From Erythrophleum ivorense (Eukaryota > Streptophyta > Magnoliopsida > Fabales > Fabaceae): a stretch of DNA of 64,000 nt. Under the pieces are notes generated by a model. It made no database searches. It saw only the letters and a program-made list of their open reading frames with translations, and was not told the DNA's origin. Positions 59,442 through 64,000 of the stretch are shown one piece after another. The translations under genes and the position numbers were made by a program. Within the stretch, counting starts at the first letter, position 1; each line of letters begins with the position of its first letter. The DNA is taken from NCBI GenBank assembly GCA_026724425.1, contig JAIUCV010000003.1:44665283-44729282 (forward strand), in the 5' to 3' direction.

Positions 59442-60429
59442 GTGTTTGAGTGGAATTTCATAAGTGTATTTAGTGCACTATTGATCCATAGAGTGATTAC
59501 ATATGAGCTGGACATGGTGTTTGTGTTAGTGCTGTGAATGTGTGAATCTGATGCCCCATGTGTGTGAAATCCTGAGAAAGTAAATGTGTGGGAGAATTTT
59601 TCCTTGTGAGTATTATGTTTTTCTTTATGAGTTGGTGGGCCCCCTTGCATGTGTGTGTATATTTGCTACATGGAATATGCCATGGAGTGCATCCATGTGA
59701 AGAAGAGAGCTTACTATGCATAAATATGTAAGTGAATCATGCAGCCAACAACACCAAACCTAAGCCTGGAGCTTCCTTGGACATCTATGTGATTATGTGT
59801 GTGATTTGGAGAATGGAGTGCATGCCATTAACATGTAGCCTGTCTAGTGAATGAAGAAGCTGTGCCTTGTATGGAATGAAATAATTGATGCTTACTTCAT
59901 GAACTCGTGGAGTATGTATATAGGAGCTGCTTCTTTAATTTGTGCCTACATGTAAGTGTGACCCATGCCTCTTTATTTAGCCTAGTGCATGTGTGTTCAG
60001 CTGTGCATTTGATTGTGTGGAAGAGTAAGTGTGTGTGCCTTCTGATCTAGCCCATGTACGTGTATATGCTCCTTATGCCCCATTTCTTTTTTTCATTTTT
60101 ATTTTCTAAAATTCCATAAAAAATGTGGGCCATTATTCCATTCTTGAAATTGTACACTTAAAGCTCCATCTCTTCTCCAAATCAATTTCTTCATTTAAAT
60201 TCTAATTGCCTACTAAAATCTACAAAAATAATAAACATATTAAGTCAAAAAATTTACAAAATTATTTAAAAGAATTTATGCATTAAAAACCAATAATTTT
60301 GTTAATTAATTCCTATAGTACAAATGGCTAATAAAGTCAAATATCTTCCAATTAAATCCATTAAGCCTTAATTCATTATTAAAATATCTAATTTAAAGGT
60401 AATAAAATATATAAAAATGCACTGTTGCA
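59442..60429 (-). repeat. Distal part of Athila-1 5' LTR
   Basis: Non-coding LTR sequence. Bases 59717-59742 match window positions 9-34, and 59960-60429 match 19140-19627. It ends at GTTGCA next to CACTA-derived DNA. Confidence 0.75.
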
Positions 60430-60540
60430 AGTACAAATCTCATTTGACTCTAATCAATATAAAAAAATATCTATAAACCAATAAAATCAACTTGTCAGAG
60501 CATGTATATACAAGAAACAATATAAACAAAGTAGTAGAGT

Positions 60541-60828
60541 ATGTTATCGCTATTTTATCCCAAATGGTGCTCTTTATGGCTTGGTCAACCTGTCACCAAT
60601 CACTTGTAGTGATGGGCACATTCATACGAGCCATAACTCCTATGTAGCTGATCAAGTTTTTATCGTTTTTCTTAATTGGTTGCCCCTTAGCATTTCACTA
60701 AACCTCAAATTTTATCCCGATACTTCTTCTGTGGGTCACCTCTTTCAAGATGGTTAAACCTCATTTAATCCAATTTATCTCCTTTGTCACATCATCTAAA
60801 GCACTATTATGACCACCTGGAGAAGCCA
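60541..60828 (-). pseudogene. Ptta/En-Spm type plant transposase domain (broken)
   Basis: Read on the minus strand from about 60828: MASPGGHNSALDDV near the start, then NAKGQPIKKNDKNLISYIGVMARMNVPITTSDW and QVDQAIKSTIWDKIA, the pattern of the plant transposase domain found beside TNP2. Stops interrupt it before NAKGQP and after TSDW, the latter where the family has Arg (CGA to TGA). It is too broken to work. Confidence 0.75.
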
Positions 60829-60960
60829 TTCACCTATAATGAAATTTAAATGCACAATTTAGAATAATAAGCAAAATCAATTCAAAGATTAAAAGAAAAA
60901 ATATTTAAGAAATTCAATAGGACATAAAGGATATTGAAAAATAAAAGGAAGCATACATGT

Positions 60961-61626
60961 TTAAGTCAATCTTTTTCTTTTTCTAATCTGATTTATACTT
61001 TTTTCCCCTTTTTTTAGTATCCAAATACCCTCTTTATGATCATCTCTCATATGCAGGGCATCATCTTCAATGAAATCTCTTTCAAGAGAAATCCTTAAAG
61101 GGGGATCATCCTTAACATTGGTATCTTGACCGTGTTGAACATCATCTTTATTCTTATTTATTTTGTTTGTCAATTGAACAATGGGCCACTTCTTACTACT
61201 AGGATTAAGGACATAGAATACTTGTTGAGCTTGGGATGTAAAAATAAAAGGCTCGTCTTGATACCCTACTTTATTAAGATCCACTTGGATAAACCTTGAC
61301 TTATCAATTTGAAGGTTGTTCTCATTGTCGACCTACTTGTAACCAACGACTGGCATCTGAAACAAAATGTAATCCAACTCCCATATGTATTCAATTATCC
61401 TGAAGTATGACATGTTCACAAAGATAGGGTTTTTATCTTTAATACTAGAAACATGCATAGATTGAGCTATAAGAGTTACACCACTATTTTGCATTATGCT
61501 TCGATCATCTTGCGCTTTTGAATAGAATGTGTAGTCGTTAATGCAATAACTGGTGTAAGAGAGGACATGCAGGCTTGGACCTCTTGCCATCCATCTCAAT
61601 TTTTCAAATATTGCATTAGGATTCAC
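60961..61626 (-). pseudogene. CACTA TNP2-associated DUF4216 region
   Basis: One frame in two pieces: 61333-61626 (FEKLRWMARGPSLHVLSYTSYCINDYTFYSKAQDDRSIMQNSGV ... IWELDYILFQMPVVGYK) and 60961-61284 (VDLNKVGY-like MDLNKVGYQDEPFIFTSQAQQVFYVLNPSSKKW). Only one TAG separates them in frame, where family members have Trp (TGG to TAG). DUF4216 lies near the C-terminus of CACTA transposase genes; its role is unknown. The tail after 61100 is highly charged (IRKRKRL). Confidence 0.88.
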
Positions 61627-62834
61627 ATCTAACTCCTTAAAAATTTGATTTGTGAACTAATTTATATAAGGCTGGTTATTTTCTTTTAATATCTAACTTT
61701 CATTCTTATTGGGGTTCAAACTTCTAAGTATCTCCTTATGGTTCCACATATATGGCTCAATCTCATCAAAGTTGTGCAAAACTTATAGGTGTGTTTACTC
61801 CCATTATGTACTTGAGATGTTAACTATTTCATTTCCCATAATCCCTTCCCTAGTAGTTATTCCCATGTGTCGAGATACTAGAAGCCCAATATTATTGACA
61901 TTGGATAGGTATTTAGTACATAATTCAACCATTTCTTCGATATGTACCATTTAACTACACTCTAGTAGACTTTGATTTTTCACATACCCTTTTAATATCT
62001 TCATGTAATGTTTAGTTGGATACATGCACCTCAAATAAACTGGGCTACACATCTATGTCTCCCTAACCAAGTGAATAGTTAGGTGAACCATCATGTTAAA
62101 GAATGAAGGCAGGAAATACATCTCAAGCTCACATAAAGTAACCATAATTTGTCTTTACAATCCAATAATTTTATAGGGGTCAATGACTTTACTACAAATG
62201 GACATGAAGAAGAAGTATAGTTTAGTGATTGTCCTTTACACCTTCTTAGATGAAATAGAGTGTAGAGCCATCAGAATCAAGTGCTTTATCAAAACATGGC
62301 AATCATGAGACTTGAGACCCTTTAACTTCAAATCTTTAATTGATACAAGCCTTTTAATGTTTGAAGAATATCGCTCTGGAACCTTGACTCCATTAATAAA
62401 TTCATAAAAAGTAATTTTTTCTTTCCTACATAGAGTATGAGCTGTTAGAGATTGATAAGTATGAAGTCCCTCCTTTATCAGCACTAATTCTCCCCTTATT
62501 CCTAAAGTTACCAAGTCCAATCTTGCACTAGTATCATCTTTGGTCTTTCTTAACACATTGTGTAATATACCAATTACATTATCATATACATTTTTCTTGA
62601 TATGCATCACATCAAGGAAATGCCTTACATATGAGGACTTTTAGTATAATAGTTCAAAGAAAATAAACCTTTTCTTCCATCTGATTATCCCAAGATGTCC
62701 TACAAAAGGTTTGTCAAAATAGTTATGTAAATCCTTTACCTTTTCATATAGCTACTTACTAGTCAAAGGCAAAGGTGCACTACCTTCCTCTGTATTCCTA
62801 TTGAAAGCTTTTCTCCACTATTAGTAATGATGTC
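61627..62834 (-). pseudogene. CACTA TNP2 transposase C-terminus and DUF4218
   Basis: From 62834 leftwards, the last part of the transposase domain is readable in broken frames, followed by the open piece 62236-62610 starting MMHIKKNVYDNVIGILHNVLRKTKDDTSARLDL. It continues EKITFYEFINGVKVPERYSSNIKRLVSIKDLKLKGLKSHDCHVLIKHL, the junction to DUF4218. Further DUF4218 sequence (MSICSKVIDPYKIIGL, ELEMYFLPSFFNMMVHLTIHLVRE, PVYLRCMYPTKHYMKILKGYVKN) follows down to about 61950 through stops, then a linker to DUF4216. TNP2 would cut and move CACTA elements. The catalytic N-terminal half is outside the window or lost to the LTR at 62835. Confidence 0.88.
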
Positions 62835-64000
62835 TGTAACACCATAATTTCTAGCTCACATTCATCGTCATGTACATGTTCATGTGATATGTCACATACT
62901 TTCTTGCAGTGCTTCATGATTAAAAATTTCTTTCAGTGTCATGTGGACCGTGTAAGCTCATGTTATACATCCTTATATTTAATTACATCATTACAACTTA
63001 TTTTCATCACAAAAATATGCCTACAACTCATGGAAACCAAATTGGAAGATAGAAAATGAGGTTTCATTCTCGGCCAGAATTGGCCTCATTTATGGGCAAA
63101 CTTTAGAAAATCATAACCAAATCTAGAAAATTTGAAATCATGCAATCTTAGTTATTATGGAAAGCTTGGGATGTCTACTTCATGCTAAAAATATGTACAA
63201 ATCACAACATCCTACACACAGAGTGTTTGACACATGAAATGGTCTGAAGGTCTAGGTCCTGATGCTGTCACAATTTACTGATATGAACTTCAAAAATGTC
63301 CAATTAATTCCAAAAAAATCCAATCCATGCAAATGATACCAATCTGGAAAGATGTGGATGTCAACTAGAGAAAAAAATATCTTTAGATCAGTTCATCAAG
63401 CCCAGAACTCAGAAATTGATGGAACAGTACTTTTGGTCGGGCCAAGTTACTAATATTGGGCAGAAACTTCAAAAATTCATATCTCCCTCTCTAAACCTCC
63501 AAATGAGGTGCTTCTAGTTGGCACAAATCGTTGTGATTATCTAGTTCCTTTGTATAAAATTTCGTGGCAATTGGATATCATTTGAGTCTCGTGTAATAGA
63601 AAACAATTTCGGACCAAATGAATAGTACAACAAACTAGAAACATTAATTTTGCCAACTTTGACAAATCATCAAATATTCTATAGACCTCCAAAAATTATG
63701 ATTTTTAGCTTCCCAGAAAGCTCTTAATGAGATCTAATTGCATGTCAAATCTCAAATTAAGACTAATTCATTTGGCTAAAAAGTGACTTGGGGTTCTATA
63801 ATAGTCAATTTTAGCTCCATATAGGGTACCAAAGTTGCCAAATGGATTAGGACTATCCTATGTATGGCCGAAACATGCACAAAGAAAGGGGGAAGGAAGA
63901 CCAAGTGGAGGAATCACAAAATACCTTATTTTCCATGAATTTACTTGCTTTTTCTTGCTTTCCTTGGCCTCCTCACTTAAAATTTAAAATTTTTCCTTCA
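62835..64000 (-). repeat. Tekay-like LTR entering from the right edge
   Basis: On the plus strand it starts TGTAACACCATAATTTCTAG, matching in reverse the end of solo LTR C (10940-10975). It continues with the shared LTR run (GCCATTGGA-like GTGGCAATTGGATATCAT near 63564). It runs past 64000, so whether it is solo or part of an element cannot be seen. The left duplication would be ATGTC (62830-62834). Confidence 0.85.

Larger units (their letters stand above)
1..60429 (-). mobile_element. Athila-1: outermost Athila-like Ty3/gypsy element, split by nested insertions
   Basis: Read on the minus strand, the parts occur in retrotransposon order: 5' LTR (48282-60429), primer-binding site (48262-48277), gag (46499-47520), protease (35150-35805), RT, RNase H and integrase (23940 down to 21095), polypurine tract (19628-19641) and 3' LTR (19627 leftwards). 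The protein pieces resemble Athila gag-pol. The two LTRs match between about 19140-19627 and 59940-60429. Positions 9-34 match 59717-59742 exactly over 26 bases in the same orientation, so the 3' LTR probably starts left of the window. Four later insertions interrupt it, starting at 35, 24346, 35895 and 49389. The right-hand duplication would be AGTAC (60430-60434); its partner is outside the window. The order and strand of the parts are seen directly; that they form one element is inference. Confidence 0.75.
48282..60429 (-). repeat. Athila-1 5' LTR, split by element B
   Basis: The plus strand begins TGAGAATTATC next to the primer site and ends GTTGCA at 60429. Its own parts are 48282-49388 and about 59311-60429, roughly 2.2 kb. 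The 48282-48400 part is homologous to the Athila-2 LTR end at 6750-6867, and 59960-60429 to the Athila-1 3' LTR at 19140-19627. Element B entered at 49389; some LTR around its right junction is rearranged or lost. Confidence 0.8.
60435..62834 (-). mobile_element. CACTA (En/Spm) DNA transposon remnant
   Basis: The minus strand carries, in order, the end of the TNP2 transposase, DUF4218, DUF4216 and an En/Spm-associated Ptta-type domain, all with stops. No CACTA terminal inverted repeat is visible in the window. Athila-1 may have inserted into it (boundary near 60430) and a Tekay-like LTR enters it at 62835. It is probably older than both; this order is inference. Confidence 0.85.

Noticed and set aside
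1..64000. tRNA, rRNA or organelle-derived inserts
   Set aside because: No cloverleaf with conserved arms, rRNA core motif or plastid gene sequence was noticed while reading. A tRNA scan would be the decisive test.

Overview
This window is plant nuclear DNA made almost entirely of long-terminal-repeat (LTR) retrotransposons nested inside one another, with a decayed CACTA DNA transposon at the right end. Plant origin is shown by Athila-type and chromodomain-bearing (Tekay/Del-like) Ty3/gypsy proteins, a tRNA-iMet primer-binding site, an Athila-style primer-binding site, and a CACTA transposase with its plant-specific partner domains. I cannot name the species. I found no intact host gene, rRNA, tRNA or CRISPR array. 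Most short open frames here are chance frames inside LTRs.

Layout. An old Athila-like element on the minus strand ('Athila-1') appears to run from before position 1 to 60429. Its right-hand 5' LTR (48282-60429), primer-binding site (48262-48277), gag (46499-47520), protease (35150-35805), RT/RNase H/integrase (21095-23940), polypurine tract (19628-19641) and left-hand 3' LTR (1-34 and about 19140-19627) lie in the order expected for one element. Four later insertions split it. (1) A plus-strand Tekay-like LTR starts at 35 and is itself split by a second Athila-like insertion (571-16387, duplication GGCTT); that insertion carries LTRs at 1908, 2698, 7357-10975 and 11409-15122. (2) A complete minus-strand chromovirus, 'element A', lies at 24346-35144, with two 2.9-kb LTRs under 1% different and duplication TCACA. 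(3) A solo LTR at 35895-46493 hosts two further solo LTRs, 36032-39763 (duplication AAAAC) and 42656-46133 (duplication TCTAG). (4) A decayed plus-strand chromovirus, 'element B' (49389 to about 59262), has a solo LTR (53178-55936, duplication GATAA) in its integrase.

Right of 60430 lies a minus-strand CACTA (En/Spm) transposase remnant (60541-62834), entered at 62835 by another Tekay-like LTR that runs off the window.

Function. None of the coding regions is intact. Element A is closest to intact: gag has one premature stop, pol has three 1-bp frameshifts (two of them in homopolymers), and the first catalytic Asp of RNase H is Asn. Element B, Athila-1 and the CACTA gene carry many stops, mostly explained by C-to-T or G-to-A change. 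The Tekay-like LTRs share features beyond simple homology: a block of roughly 36-bp imperfect repeats, a following GAGATTC/GAATCTC hairpin, and, in the element A and 53178 LTRs only, a cluster of TCGCTAYRGCGA palindromes near the LTR start. I found no new gene system; these LTR features and the breakpoint scars are the parts most worth following up.
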